A stretch of 64,000 nucleotides of DNA from Arthrobacter sp. zg-Y820. GTDB taxonomy: Bacteria > Actinomycetota > Actinomycetes > Actinomycetales > Micrococcaceae. Below, piece after piece: positions 25,602-34,249 of this stretch (position 1 is the stretch's first letter; each line of letters starts with the position of its first letter). Both the position numbers and the translations under genes were made by a program. Where the stretch lies: assembly GCF_030142155.1 (NCBI RefSeq), contig NZ_CP126247.1, forward strand, positions 3,410,001-3,474,000, in the 5' to 3' direction. Under the pieces are notes generated by a model. That model did no database searches. It saw only the letters and a list, made by a program, of their open reading frames with translations, and was not told the DNA's origin.

Positions 25602-26321
25602 TTACTGCTTTTCCCATGTCCCGCAGCGCGCCGACTTAAAGTCTTGGCCTTCAGCCAGCGTGACGACGGGATGCCCTCCTCCTGGAATGTCGTTCTCAAG
25701 GATGTCTGCACCGTTGGATCCGCTGCGGTAGACACCCCAGTAGCAGCTGGACCCGACAGGCTGTGAAGCACGGTAAGTTCCCGGGGCAATATCTTGTCCC
25801 ACTACCCAGGTGCCGTCGCCGACGGTGTTGGCAGCTTTAGTCTTTTCTGCCCCGGTGACCGCATCTTCGCGAGCCTTGACCGTAGCTTCGGCAGCCTTCA
25901 CTTTCTCTTCGGAAGTCGCCACTGCAGTTTCGCGTTTCTCGACGTCGACTTCCCGCGCCCTAATACCGTCCGCCATGACGTCGTAGTCTTCTTGAAGCAC
26001 CTCGTAGTCGGCTTCAATCTCTGTCAGTTCGGTCTCAAGGGACTTCGTCGAAGCTTCCAATGCGACATATTCATCGCTGCCGGTCGGATCGACCAGCGCC
26101 GCTCCCGCCAAACCACCGCCTCCAAGCAACACGACACAGGTCAACGCCAACGCCCAGCCCTTGCCCTTTCGCTTGCTCGGGCGGTCGGACACGGTCCGAG
26201 GAGCCCTCGGCCCGGAAGACTTAGGGGGCCCCGGAGGCCCGGGAGGCCCGTTTGTGTCGGCGGCAACAGCAGAGTTTTCGGGGAACCGACCGAGGTCTGT
26301 TTCCTGTTCAAGGGGTTTCAT
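25602..26321 (-). CDS. Unknown single-pass protein with coiled coil and C-terminal PGTYR domain
   Basis: 239 residues. The first ~45 are cytoplasmic and Pro/Gly/Lys-rich. One membrane helix (WALALTCVVLLGGGGLAGAAL) precedes a coiled coil of about residues 85-160 (acidic/Lys heptads). A small C-terminal domain (GDGTWVVGQDIAPGTYRASQPVGSSCYWGVYRSG ... GTWEK) is found in many actinobacterial and phage surface proteins and has two Cys that could form a disulfide outside the cell. It lies 10 bp downstream of another single-pass unknown, so the two form an operon. The sequence here is less GC-rich than its neighbours. Function unknown. Confidence 0.85.
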   Translation of the reverse strand: MKPLEQETDLGRFPENSAVAADTNGPPGPPGPPKSSGPRAPRTVSDRPSKRKGKGWALALTCVVLLGGGGLAGAALVDPTGSDEYVALEASTKSLETELTEIEADYEVLQEDYDVMADGIRAREVDVEKRETAVATSEEKVKAAEATVKAREDAVTGAEKTKAANTVGDGTWVVGQDIAPGTYRASQPVGSSCYWGVYRSGSNGADILENDIPGGGHPVVTLAEGQDFKSARCGTWEKQ

Positions 26322-26331
26322 GACGAGGCTC

Positions 26332-26970
26332 CTAATCCGTAATTTCGACGACGATGTTCAGCCCGCTGTCGGGGTGATAACCCCAGGATGCAGTGAATTC
26401 GTCCCAGTCCGCGCTCTGGCGTCCGTCCAGCGCTCGGGTGGTCCCGATCCGGCTTTCCACACTGTCCGGAATGTCCATCTCAGCAAGAAGACAGGAGATA
26501 TCGGCATAGTCGGCGCCGGTGGAGTCTTCTCCTTCACTGCTCATGGAGATTGACTGTCCGTTGTCACCGATGTCGATGCCATACGTGTCCGTGACGCTGC
26601 AGGACTCAGCCGCCTCTTCAATAGCGTTGGAGGAGAAGGGAATGTTGATCTGTCCCAGCCCGATTCCTGCGATCAGGCCAAAGCCGAGGCCGACTGCCCC
26701 GTAGACCAGGTGCTTCCGGCTTGCGCGCGAAGACGCCTCCGCCGGTCGCCAGTCGGCGCCTGAGGCAGGTGGATGAACGGTTTGTCCGGGAGAAGCAGGC
26801 GGAGGAGGCTGGCTTTGGCCGTACCCTGCCGCCGCGGAGGGTGGTGCGGCAGGACCTGCTGCCGATACTGCCGGTGAGTCGATGTCACCTGCCACCTCAG
26901 CTGAACCGGTTTGCTGACGTTCCGGCTGGGCTGCCTTCTGTGGTTCGCCATTTGCTCGATGTTGCAACAT
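26332..26970 (-). CDS. Unknown Pro-rich single-pass membrane protein
   Basis: 212 residues. A Gln/Pro/Ala-rich cytoplasmic N-terminus of ~100 residues is followed by one membrane helix (LVYGAVGLGFGLIAGIGLGQINI), then an extracellular acidic domain with two Cys (ESCSVTDTYG and DISCLLAEM) ending VVEITD. No family recognised. I prefer ATG at 26970 with AGGGA upstream over the ATG at 27045. It shares layout with its operon partner at 25602-26321. Base composition is lower in GC than the flanks. Confidence 0.8.
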   Translation of the reverse strand: MLQHRANGEPQKAAQPERQQTGSAEVAGDIDSPAVSAAGPAAPPSAAAGYGQSQPPPPASPGQTVHPPASGADWRPAEASSRASRKHLVYGAVGLGFGLIAGIGLGQINIPFSSNAIEEAAESCSVTDTYGIDIGDNGQSISMSSEGEDSTGADYADISCLLAEMDIPDSVESRIGTTRALDGRQSADWDEFTASWGYHPDSGLNIVVEITD

Positions 26971-27214
26971 TAACTGTTTTCCCTGTTCTGGACGGCGGAT
27001 AAGCGTTGGATGCGGAGCTGAAGCCGTCCCCAAATTAAGGTGCACAGCTATCGCGCCAGCAGAACCAATGCCTAGCCTTTATCCTGCCCTACAAACCGAG
27101 ACGGGATTGCCGGAATCTTGGAAGGCAGTCCGATAACCCTCTGATCAGAATTTTCATGGAAACCGCGCAACTTTCTGCTGCACCGAACTAATCGAAGTCC
27201 CATGGGAATGAGCA

Positions 27215-27233
27215 GTCAGTAACCGTTAGTGAC
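27215..27233. promoter_or_regulatory. Imperfect 19-bp palindrome in the large intergenic region
   Basis: GTCAGTAACCGTTAGTGAC pairs arms GTCA-TAAC with GTTA-TGAC, with mismatches at two symmetric positions. Distance to the nearest genes is 245 bp and 513 bp. Possible operator, or chance. Confidence 0.35.
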
Positions 27234-27643
27234 ATCCCCTCCTGATGCCACTCTTTCGATCCGGGATAAACGCTCCAGTCAGCAGCATGCGGATATACCG
27301 CCTAGGGATTCCGTCCGGTTTCCCCAGCACGGCAGGCCGTCGCAAGAACAAGACTTCGATGCCAACGAAGTCATCCCCGGGCCGGGGATTCAAACGAAAC
27401 CCCAGCTCAAGCACTTCTGTGATTTCGTTGGGAATTCATAGTTGCAGGGGCAGGTTTCGTCGGGGATGACGTCCGCTTCCCGGCACGCGTTCCCACTCTT
27501 CGTTATTCCTGTGACTGATGGGGCCGCAGCAGCCCCGGCAGGTATCAAAGAGTGGGAATCCGTGCGGGGTAGCCGGCAAAAGCGCCGAGCTCCGGACAGC
27601 ATCCCGCCAGCCCCACCAATTACGGGCCGACCCGGCAAAAAGA

Positions 27644-27658
27644 TTAGGATGATCCTAA
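27644..27658. promoter_or_regulatory. Palindrome upstream of the SMP-30-like lipoprotein
   Basis: TTAGGAT-G-ATCCTAA is a perfect 7-bp inverted repeat 88 bp upstream of the lactonase-like gene. Possible regulator site for that gene. Confidence 0.45.
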
Positions 27659-27745
27659 GCACTTTGGGCGGCCGCTGTCCCCGGTCTGCAAAGCACTGCG
27701 CGGCGTTCGGCCACCCGAGGACCCCCACCCGCAACGGAGCCTTGA

Positions 27746-28822
27746 ATGTCACAGAACGCCAGGATGTCACAGCGCACAAAGCAACCCGCCGCCATCTGGC
27801 GCGGAATGGCAGCGCTCGGAATGATCGGCGCCCTCGTCGGATGTTCCGGCCTGGACACGGGAAGCACCTCCCCGGACACCGACAGCACGACGGCAGGTCC
27901 CAGCCAGCGCGCCGAACGGACCGCCGAAAAGGTCGTCCAGGTCAGCGAGGTCCACCCCGAAACGGGCATGACACTGATCGAAGGACCGACGTTCGGGCCC
28001 GACGGCGGCCTTTTCGTCGTCGACGTCACCGCGCCTCCGGGGGATCCGAAAGTCCTGAAGGTCGACGTCGACGGGCAGACGGTCGAAGGAATCTACACCA
28101 ACGAAACCAGCGCCTTCACCTCGGCCCAGTTCAGCCCGCAGGACGGACTGCTGTACCTGACCGACTTTGTCGGCGGAAAGATCGAGAGCATCACGGCTGA
28201 GGGCACCGATCCGAAGACCTTCTTCAGCGGCGATGTGGAGGGCACCTCCACGAAACTCGACGATCTGGCCTTTGACGAGGCAGGACACCTCTTCGTCAGC
28301 GACACCACCGGCCATGACGGCCCGGCGTCGGAGGTCCAGGGCAGGATCGTGCGGATCGACAAGGACACCGCGCAGCCAACGGTCCTGGCCAGGGACCTCC
28401 CTGCCCCCAACGGAATCTCGTTCACTGAGGATTTCAAGGCCCTGTGGGTCAGCCAGTACTCGGAAAACCGCATCGACTACCTGGGCCTCAGCGAGGACAA
28501 GACCCGCGTGGAAACGTCCCACCCCGGCGTCCAGGTCAATGGCGGCAAGAGCCAGATCGACTCCAACGCCGTGGATGAGAGCGGAAACATCTACCAGGCG
28601 TTCCACGGGCAGCCCAGCATCTACGTCTACAGCCCGCAGGGCGAACTGCTGTCCACAGTCTCGGTGCCGGCGGACGACGCCGAGGGCCTGACTTCCGCAA
28701 CCAATGTGGCCATCAAGCCCGGCACCTCCGAGGCCTACATGACGGTCAGCGGGCCCGACGGCGGATTCGTCTACTCCTTCGAAGCGCTGGGCACCGGGAT
28801 CCGCCAGTCCAACGGCGGCTAG
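27746..28822 (+). CDS. SMP-30/gluconolactonase-like lipoprotein
   Basis: 358 residues with a signal peptide ending in the lipobox IGALVGC (Cys33), then a beta-propeller with repeated blade motifs (TLIEGPTFGPDGGLFVVDVT, KLDDLAFDEAGHLFVSDTTG, LPAPNGISFTEDFKALWVSQY). It is probably exported and lipid-anchored. Family members hydrolyse lactones with a bound divalent metal; the substrate here is unknown. The start is ATG at 27746, with GGAG 6 bases upstream. The first codons contain a repeated ATGTCACAG, so the ATG at 27764 is an alternative. Monocistronic. Confidence 0.88.
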   Translation: MSQNARMSQRTKQPAAIWRGMAALGMIGALVGCSGLDTGSTSPDTDSTTAGPSQRAERTAEKVVQVSEVHPETGMTLIEGPTFGPDGGLFVVDVTAPPGDPKVLKVDVDGQTVEGIYTNETSAFTSAQFSPQDGLLYLTDFVGGKIESITAEGTDPKTFFSGDVEGTSTKLDDLAFDEAGHLFVSDTTGHDGPASEVQGRIVRIDKDTAQPTVLARDLPAPNGISFTEDFKALWVSQYSENRIDYLGLSEDKTRVETSHPGVQVNGGKSQIDSNAVDESGNIYQAFHGQPSIYVYSPQGELLSTVSVPADDAEGLTSATNVAIKPGTSEAYMTVSGPDGGFVYSFEALGTGIRQSNGG

Positions 28823-28897
28823 GCCCGACGGCGAACGCCTCCGCGCGCCGTGGGCAAATGCCGTTGTCTGTAGTGCGATCCCCTAGAGTAACCGTCC

Positions 28898-29368
28898 ATG
28901 GACTCGCCACCGCAGTTTGTCGTCATTCTGTTTGGCGCCCTGATCGTATGCCTCGGTCCGGTCCTGCTGGCGGGAGGCATTCTGGCCTACACCGGGCGTT
29001 GGACAGACTGGGTTGGTCCATCGAGCTACCCTTCGACGGCGAAGCACTCCCGGTTTGGGTTTATGGTGTTTTGGGCCGGCCTGCCGATGACCGTTGTGGA
29101 CATCCACCTCGCGCTGGAGGTGCTGGGTATGGACGCCGGGGTGACAGGGTATCTCGTGCAGCCAGCCGCTGTTTCCTGCGCGCTGGTAGTGTTCATCCAA
29201 ATCTACTTCCTGCCCCGGTTCCTCCGCCCCGTGCTGCTGCCCCGGTGGTACCGGGATTGGGAGGCTGCCCAATTCGAGGTGGAGGAGCGGGAGGCTGCAA
29301 AGCGCCGTGCAAGGCGTACACGCCGTCGGGAGAAACGCCGGAAAGCGAAGGAAAAGGCCCGCAGCTAG
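28898..29368 (+). CDS. Small membrane protein of unknown function
   Basis: 156 residues with about three hydrophobic segments (residues 8-31, ~50-70 and ~90-110), then a strongly basic C-terminal tail of alternating Arg/Lys and Glu (EAAKRRARRTRRREKRRKAKEK). No family recognised. The start is ATG at 28898, with TAGAGT 8 bases upstream and no Shine-Dalgarno site, so it is probably leaderless. The stop overlaps the convergent gene by 4 bp. Confidence 0.78.
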   Translation: MDSPPQFVVILFGALIVCLGPVLLAGGILAYTGRWTDWVGPSSYPSTAKHSRFGFMVFWAGLPMTVVDIHLALEVLGMDAGVTGYLVQPAAVSCALVVFIQIYFLPRFLRPVLLPRWYRDWEAAQFEVEEREAAKRRARRTRRREKRRKAKEKARS

Positions 29369-29823
29369 CCCTTCTTCAGCGCGGCCCGCAGCGCCTTCCA
29401 GGCCCCGGTGGACCACAGCGCCCAAAGCACCAGCAGCGGCTGGAACAACAGCCGCACCAGCCGGGCCCGGTCAGTATCGAGCCCGAATGCATCGGTGTGC
29501 GTCACGTACTGGGAGATGTTTCCGGGGGAAATCGCCACGAAAAACGCCGCCACGGCCAGGCCCACCGGCACCCGGCGCCTGCGCAGCAGGATCAGCGCCG
29601 CACCGAGGCTGAGCTCCTCAACACCGGAGAGCAGCACGACGGCGTCGTCGTCCATCGGCACCCAGCCCGGGACCTGGGCCTGGAATTCCTCCCGGGCGAA
29701 GGTCAGGTGGGAGGTCCCGGCGAAGGCCAGGAACGAACCGAGCGCAATGGCCCCCAGGCGCCGGGGCTTCGAGGTGGGCGGAGCAGGTTCGGCAGCGGCC
29801 GTGATCAGGTGTGAAATAGCCAT
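29365..29823 (-). CDS. DoxX-like membrane protein
   Basis: 152 residues with four predicted membrane segments, DoxX/DUF-like (LGAIALGSFLAFAGTSHLTF, LSGVEELSLGAALILLRRRRVPVGLAVAAFFVAISPGNISQYV). Function in this broad family is unclear. The start is ATG at 29823, with TAGGCT 6 bases upstream, so it is probably leaderless. It overlaps the convergent gene by 4 bp and lies 21 bp downstream of the amidohydrolase gene on the same strand, but the promoter-like element suggests separate transcription. Confidence 0.8.
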   Translation of the reverse strand: MAISHLITAAAEPAPPTSKPRRLGAIALGSFLAFAGTSHLTFAREEFQAQVPGWVPMDDDAVVLLSGVEELSLGAALILLRRRRVPVGLAVAAFFVAISPGNISQYVTHTDAFGLDTDRARLVRLLFQPLLVLWALWSTGAWKALRAALKKG

Positions 29824-29844
29824 GGCCCGAGCCTACGCCTGCTG

Positions 29845-31020
29845 CTACGTCAGCCGGTTATACGCCAGCTGGGCCAGTGCGGCAGCCTGGTCGCCCAGCA
29901 CCGAATCGTCAAAAAGCACCCGCGGGGAGTGGTTCCAGGCGACGGTTTCCGGGTCCAGCGACGGCGGTGTGGCTCCCAGGAAAATAAACGTGCCGGGAAC
30001 CTCGTTGAGGATCAGGGAGAAGTCTTCCGAGCCCATGAGCGGATCGCGGGACTCCAGCACCCGGTCCTCACCGAATATCTCGCGCAGCCCGGAGATGGCC
30101 TCCCGTGTCCGGCCGGCATCGTTGCGCGTCACCGGATAGCGCACGGTGAAGTGCACTTCCACACTGCATCCGTGCGCGGCGGCGATGCCCTCGGCGAGCG
30201 TCGTGGATTCCACGATCACGCGGTCCAGCGACTCGTCGGACAGCGTGCGGACCGAGGCCCCCAACTTGGCAGTGTCCGGAATGACGTTGATGGCGTCGCC
30301 CGCTTCGAGCTGAGTGACGGTTAGGACAATCGGGTCAAAGACGGAGAACCTGCGGGTGGCCATGGTCTGCAGCGCCGTGGCGATTTCGGTCAGGGCCGGA
30401 ACGGGGTCGACGGCGGTCTGCGGCTGCGAGCTGTGGCCGCCGGATCCCTTCACGGTGATGCGCAGTTCGTTCGCCCCCGCCATCAGCGTGCCCGGCCGGG
30501 TGCGGAAAACACCGAGCGGACCGGGCCGCACATGGATCCCGTACGCAGCAACGGGGCGCTCCCCCGCGGCGTCGAGCACTCCTTCGTCCAGCATGAGACT
30601 CGCGCCGTCGTGGCCTTCCTCCCCGGGCTGGAACATGAAGATGACGCTGCCGGAGAGGTCCTCCTGCTGGGCGTGAAGCAGTTTGGCCGCCCCCACGAGT
30701 CCGGCCACGTGCAGGTCGTGTCCGCAGGCGTGCATGTTGCCGTTGGTGGAGGCATACTCCAGGTCGGTCAGTTCTGCCACCGGGAGGGCATCCATGTCTC
30801 CGCGCAGCAGCACGGCAGGCCCCGGCTCGGCGCCGCGGAGCACGGCGACCACCGACGTCGCCTTGACGCCCAACGTGATCTCCAGGTTCAGTCCCTCCAG
30901 CGCAGCCAGGATTTTCTCCTGGGTGCTGGGCAGATCCAGCCCGGTCTCGGGCTCCCGGTGCAGGGCACGCCGCAGCGCCACCAATTCAGGGAGGATCGCC
31001 TTTGCTTCTTCAACAAACAT
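29845..31020 (-). CDS. M20-family amidohydrolase
   Basis: A 391-residue metal-dependent hydrolase of the N-acyl-amino-acid/hippurate hydrolase group. Metal ligands are seen in NMHACGHDLHVAGLVG and FQPGEEGHDGA, and the dimerisation domain motif GSGGHSSQPQTAVDPVPALTEI sits in the middle. It probably removes an acyl group from an amino acid or amino sugar. I use ATG at 31020, with AGGA 9 bases upstream, rather than the open frame to 31092. Cytoplasmic: no signal peptide is present. Confidence 0.92.
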   Translation of the reverse strand: MFVEEAKAILPELVALRRALHREPETGLDLPSTQEKILAALEGLNLEITLGVKATSVVAVLRGAEPGPAVLLRGDMDALPVAELTDLEYASTNGNMHACGHDLHVAGLVGAAKLLHAQQEDLSGSVIFMFQPGEEGHDGASLMLDEGVLDAAGERPVAAYGIHVRPGPLGVFRTRPGTLMAGANELRITVKGSGGHSSQPQTAVDPVPALTEIATALQTMATRRFSVFDPIVLTVTQLEAGDAINVIPDTAKLGASVRTLSDESLDRVIVESTTLAEGIAAAHGCSVEVHFTVRYPVTRNDAGRTREAISGLREIFGEDRVLESRDPLMGSEDFSLILNEVPGTFIFLGATPPSLDPETVAWNHSPRVLFDDSVLGDQAAALAQLAYNRLT

Positions 31021-31267
31021 GCTCTGTGTCCTGTCATCCGCGCCGATGCCCGGCCGCCTTCGTGCCAACTTGCTACCTACGCAGTAAACCATTCCTTTCC
31101 CGCCAGCACACCGCCGGTTGCTCCCGCCCCACCTGCAACAGCCCGACCGACACCTTCCGGGGTCCTCCGCGCAGGCCCGGGCCAGTTGTCCACAGGTTTA
31201 ATTCGGCCCTGTCCCTGATGCCGGGGAACGCACTTATAGTGATCGCAGAAACAGGGGTGGTGGTTTC

Positions 31268-31627
31268 ATGTACGACATTGACGTATCTGCGCTCCAAGCG
31301 GTGCTCATGGCGGTTGCAGTGGACGGCACCGCGCTGCACCAGGCGGCAAATGAGGCGCGGGCCGGCGGCGACGAGGCGGCCGGCCAGTTCGGCACGGCTG
31401 AAGGAGTGGCCGAGGCCTTCGGGGTTTTCTGGGCACCGCGGGATGACCTGGGCCAGCGGGTGGCCAGCCTGGTGTTCCGTAAGGCTGACGCCGTTGCGGA
31501 GGCCGCCCAGGCATTCGTGGAAGCTGACGGCGAGATGAGCAGCACCGCGCTCCGTTCCCTGGCGGAAATCCACACCGGTTATGCACCGCCGGTTAGCCGC
31601 CCCCGGCCCGAAACTCCGGTGGAGTAG
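31268..31627 (+). CDS. EspC/WXG100-like small helical protein
   Basis: 119 residues, mostly alpha-helical and Ala-rich, with the size and layout of ESX-secretion-associated EspC/WXG100-like proteins (MYDIDVSALQAVLMAVAVDGTALHQAANEARAGGDEAAGQF ... AEAAQAFVEADGEMS). A clear WXG motif is absent, and the C-terminus is Pro-rich. It is the first of three tightly packed genes; the next encodes a DUF1023-type hydrolase that starts 4 bp downstream. TATAGT about 15 bases before the start suits a -10 element. Probably a partner or targeting module for the large second protein. Confidence 0.75.
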   Translation: MYDIDVSALQAVLMAVAVDGTALHQAANEARAGGDEAAGQFGTAEGVAEAFGVFWAPRDDLGQRVASLVFRKADAVAEAAQAFVEADGEMSSTALRSLAEIHTGYAPPVSRPRPETPVE

Positions 31628-31631
31628 CGCC

Positions 31632-33563
31632 TTGTTTTACCTCGAGGCGCTCCCCGATATCAATGTCCCCTGGGCTGTTCTCACTGCGGCAGCAGCCACC
31701 ATGAGGGACCGGGCCTCGAACGCCGTCAGCCTGTTTGACGCGGTCTCGGCCACGTGGGACGGACTGCAGCAGGCCTACCGGGAAACCTCCACCCAGGACA
31801 GGGTGTACTCCGCGTTGCTCGACCTTCGTGACCCGCTCATGGATTGGGCAATAGCACTCTCGGCGGGCTGCACTGTGCTCGAAGATTTCGCAGCGCAGGG
31901 ACCGCCCCTGCAGCGGGAGGCCAACATCCTGGCCGGGGAAGGGGTCGGCCTGCGCACGTCAGCCGCGGCTGCTGACGCCTCCGGCGACGATGAGCTGCTC
32001 GCTGCCGCAGCCCGCGACGGGACCGCCTTCAACCTGCGCGTCCAGACGCTGCAGCAGAATTGGACGCGGCTGCTGGAAACCGTCAGCTCGGACCTGGCCG
32101 GCATATCCGGCGGCACCGGAGAAACCCTGCAGGTCATCGCCGCTCTCGGCGGGCCGGTGCTGCCCGCTCCGGACTGGGTTGGGCTGACCTCCACCCTCGA
32201 TGACCTCGGGGAACTCGATCCGGAGGCCGTGGTCGACTCGATCCTCTCCCTCACCGACGACGAGCTTCGTGAGTGGTCCATGGTCAACCCGGAAGCGGCG
32301 CTGATCCTGGCGCGCAATAAACTTCCCCACACGCCCGCATCAAAGACCGCGGAATTCGTCATGGGTTTGGCCAGCGGCGGAGGCTATAAGCGGCCGCGGG
32401 GGAGCCTGGCCGCCGACCTGGCGCCGGAAGGGATCACCGTCATCCGAACGCAGTGGCTGACCCTGGATCCGCTCGAACAACGGAGGCTGCTGCTGCTGTA
32501 TCCCTCCCTCTTCGGAAACATGAACGGCGTCCCCCTGGCCCAGCGGGCAGTGGCCAACATTGTCACCGTTGCCGGCTACCGGGAAGAAGTGGCCAGGCAG
32601 CTGGCGGGCATGGGTGGTGAACCTCAGAAGGAGAACTTCGCGCCGAACCCGGGCGAACAGGCCCTCTACTCCGCGGCGCGCTCCGTCTGGGATGAGCTCA
32701 ACCGGAAGAAGGAGGGGCTGGACCACGCCGCCTTGGCCGGAGTCCAGGTAGTGATGGTGAGCTTGGACGGAGACGGCCGGGTTGTCACCATGAACGGAAC
32801 ACCCTCCCCCGCCACCAAAACCAGTACGATCCTGGTGCCCGGAACGGGCGCCGACTTGTCGAGTCTGGAAGACTACTCGCTGCGGCTCAACCAGCTGATG
32901 AAGGACAGCGGCCCCCAGGATCTCTCCTTCTACTGGCAGGGAACGGATCTGCCGGATGAGGTGAAGCACAACGCCTCCGCCCGGTACAACGAGGCAGGCG
33001 GCCCCCTGCTGGCGGGTTTCGACGCCGCCGTCGATCTCGAGCTGACCGCCGGCACTCGGACCACCAGCATCGGGTACAGCGCCGGAGCAGCACTCGTGGG
33101 GACCGGCGAACGGGAGGGCCTCGATTCCACGAACATCATCTATTTGGCGCCGTCCGGTGTCGGAAACGACGTCGGCAGCATCGGCGACACCCAGAACCGG
33201 GAAGCCCACCGGTTCTGGATCCAGGCCCGGGATGATCCCATCTCAACGGCTCTGCTCCTGAGCGGGGCGTCCCAGGGCGGCGACCCCGAACAGATGGATG
33301 TGACCCGGCTGGACTCCGGGTTCATCAATCATGATTCGGGCGGTGAGCTGGTCTCGGGCCATGAACAGTATTTCCATCCGCAGTCCACTGCCATGCAAAA
33401 CATGTGGCAAGTCGTCTACGGCGGGAACGTTTACCCGTACGTTCCGGATGAAATGTACGTGGACGAGGGCGGCTTGTGGCCGTACAGTCCGTTGGAGAAG
33501 ACGCCCGAGGACTATGCGGGAGACCGTATGCCCTCTGTTCCGATTGAAAGTACCGAACGATGA
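31632..33563 (+). CDS. Large protein with DUF1023-type alpha/beta hydrolase domain
   Basis: 643 residues. The first ~220 are helical and resemble the LXG/WXG-like N-terminal region of polymorphic exported proteins (FDAVSATWDGLQQAYRETS...). The C-terminal half carries the hydrolase: a strand before STILVPGTGADLSS, then the nucleophile elbow GYSAG with Ser483, and a later His region (INHDSGGE). In this family the elbow is usually GHSYG, so the motif here is a variant. I choose TTG at 31632, with GGAG 7 bases upstream; the ATG at 31581 would overlap the upstream gene. Probable lipase/esterase-type surface or secreted enzyme; substrate unknown. Confidence 0.85.
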   Translation: MFYLEALPDINVPWAVLTAAAATMRDRASNAVSLFDAVSATWDGLQQAYRETSTQDRVYSALLDLRDPLMDWAIALSAGCTVLEDFAAQGPPLQREANILAGEGVGLRTSAAAADASGDDELLAAAARDGTAFNLRVQTLQQNWTRLLETVSSDLAGISGGTGETLQVIAALGGPVLPAPDWVGLTSTLDDLGELDPEAVVDSILSLTDDELREWSMVNPEAALILARNKLPHTPASKTAEFVMGLASGGGYKRPRGSLAADLAPEGITVIRTQWLTLDPLEQRRLLLLYPSLFGNMNGVPLAQRAVANIVTVAGYREEVARQLAGMGGEPQKENFAPNPGEQALYSAARSVWDELNRKKEGLDHAALAGVQVVMVSLDGDGRVVTMNGTPSPATKTSTILVPGTGADLSSLEDYSLRLNQLMKDSGPQDLSFYWQGTDLPDEVKHNASARYNEAGGPLLAGFDAAVDLELTAGTRTTSIGYSAGAALVGTGEREGLDSTNIIYLAPSGVGNDVGSIGDTQNREAHRFWIQARDDPISTALLLSGASQGGDPEQMDVTRLDSGFINHDSGGELVSGHEQYFHPQSTAMQNMWQVVYGGNVYPYVPDEMYVDEGGLWPYSPLEKTPEDYAGDRMPSVPIESTER

Positions 33564-34180
33564 TGCGGAATCCCCTTTCTGCGGCGCTGCCCCGGTTTGC
33601 CGCCCTGGCACTGCTGACTTTCGCCCTGGGAGGCTGCGCCTTGAACCCCTTTTCCGAAACCCCGGACCCGGCAGGCCGGCCGGCCGCTGACATCGTGCCG
33701 GAGCTGGAAGCTCTCTTCCCCGAACTCCTGGCAGAGGCAGGAGAAGGGTCACCGATCGAGGTCGCATCGCTCCGGGAAGCCTCCTGCCTCGACTCGGTGC
33801 AGGACGAGCATCCAAACGCGATGACGAGCGCGCAGGCCTGGGCACTGGGGCGGTATGCCGACCATGCACCGGCCCAGGCGGCAGTGGACGCCCTCGCCGC
33901 CCATCTGAGCGGGGAAGGGTGGGCACTGCAGGACGAGTTGCGGAAGGACGCGGACAGCAACGGCGATGTCCATGTCATCAACTACACGAAAAACGATTTG
34001 CGGGCGCTGGTGCGCTACCGGCATGCGGAACTCGACGGCCACCGGGTCGTTGATGTGATCATCAGCAGCCCGTGCGTGGAGAATCCGGTGGAGCACCGGA
34101 TGATCCGCTCCAAGCTGGACCCTGATTACGGCGTCCACAGCAAGCACTACGATTACGAGGCCGAAGCCGCAGACCGATGA
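33560..34180 (+). CDS. Lipoprotein of unknown function
   Basis: 206 residues with a signal peptide ending LGGC (Cys26), then a mostly hydrophilic acidic domain without a recognised family (LEALFPELLAEAGEGSPIEVASLREASCLDSVQDEH, Cys pair later SSPCVENP). The ATG overlaps the hydrolase stop (ATGATG at 33560), so translation is coupled. As the third gene of the EspC-like/hydrolase operon it may be an immunity, chaperone or anchoring factor; I cannot tell which. Confidence 0.85.
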   Translation: MMRNPLSAALPRFAALALLTFALGGCALNPFSETPDPAGRPAADIVPELEALFPELLAEAGEGSPIEVASLREASCLDSVQDEHPNAMTSAQAWALGRYADHAPAQAAVDALAAHLSGEGWALQDELRKDADSNGDVHVINYTKNDLRALVRYRHAELDGHRVVDVIISSPCVENPVEHRMIRSKLDPDYGVHSKHYDYEAEAADR

Positions 34181-34249
34181 GCTCCGCGCAGGACGGCGTT
34201 CATCCCTGCGGCGGAGTTCCCGGAGCGCTCGGACTCCTAGACTGGCACC

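Larger units (their letters stand above)
26971..27745. other. 775-bp intergenic region without a supported gene
   Basis: No open frame here looks coding: those present are short, rich in Ser and Arg, and lack start signals. Base composition falls below the window average between about 27050 and 27450. I checked by eye for tRNA-like folds and found none. Two operator-like palindromes (27215-27233 and 27644-27658) are listed separately. It separates divergent genes, so it must hold two promoters. Confidence 0.6.

Noticed and set aside
27340..27450. Possible tRNA-like or attachment-site sequence in the low-GC stretch
   Set aside because: No cloverleaf or flanking repeat could be formed by eye.
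27442..28200. 252-codon plus-strand frame overlapping the SMP-30-like gene
   Set aside because: Arg/Gly/Pro-rich sequence typical of a shadow in high-GC DNA; the lipoprotein frame has a lipobox and blade motifs.
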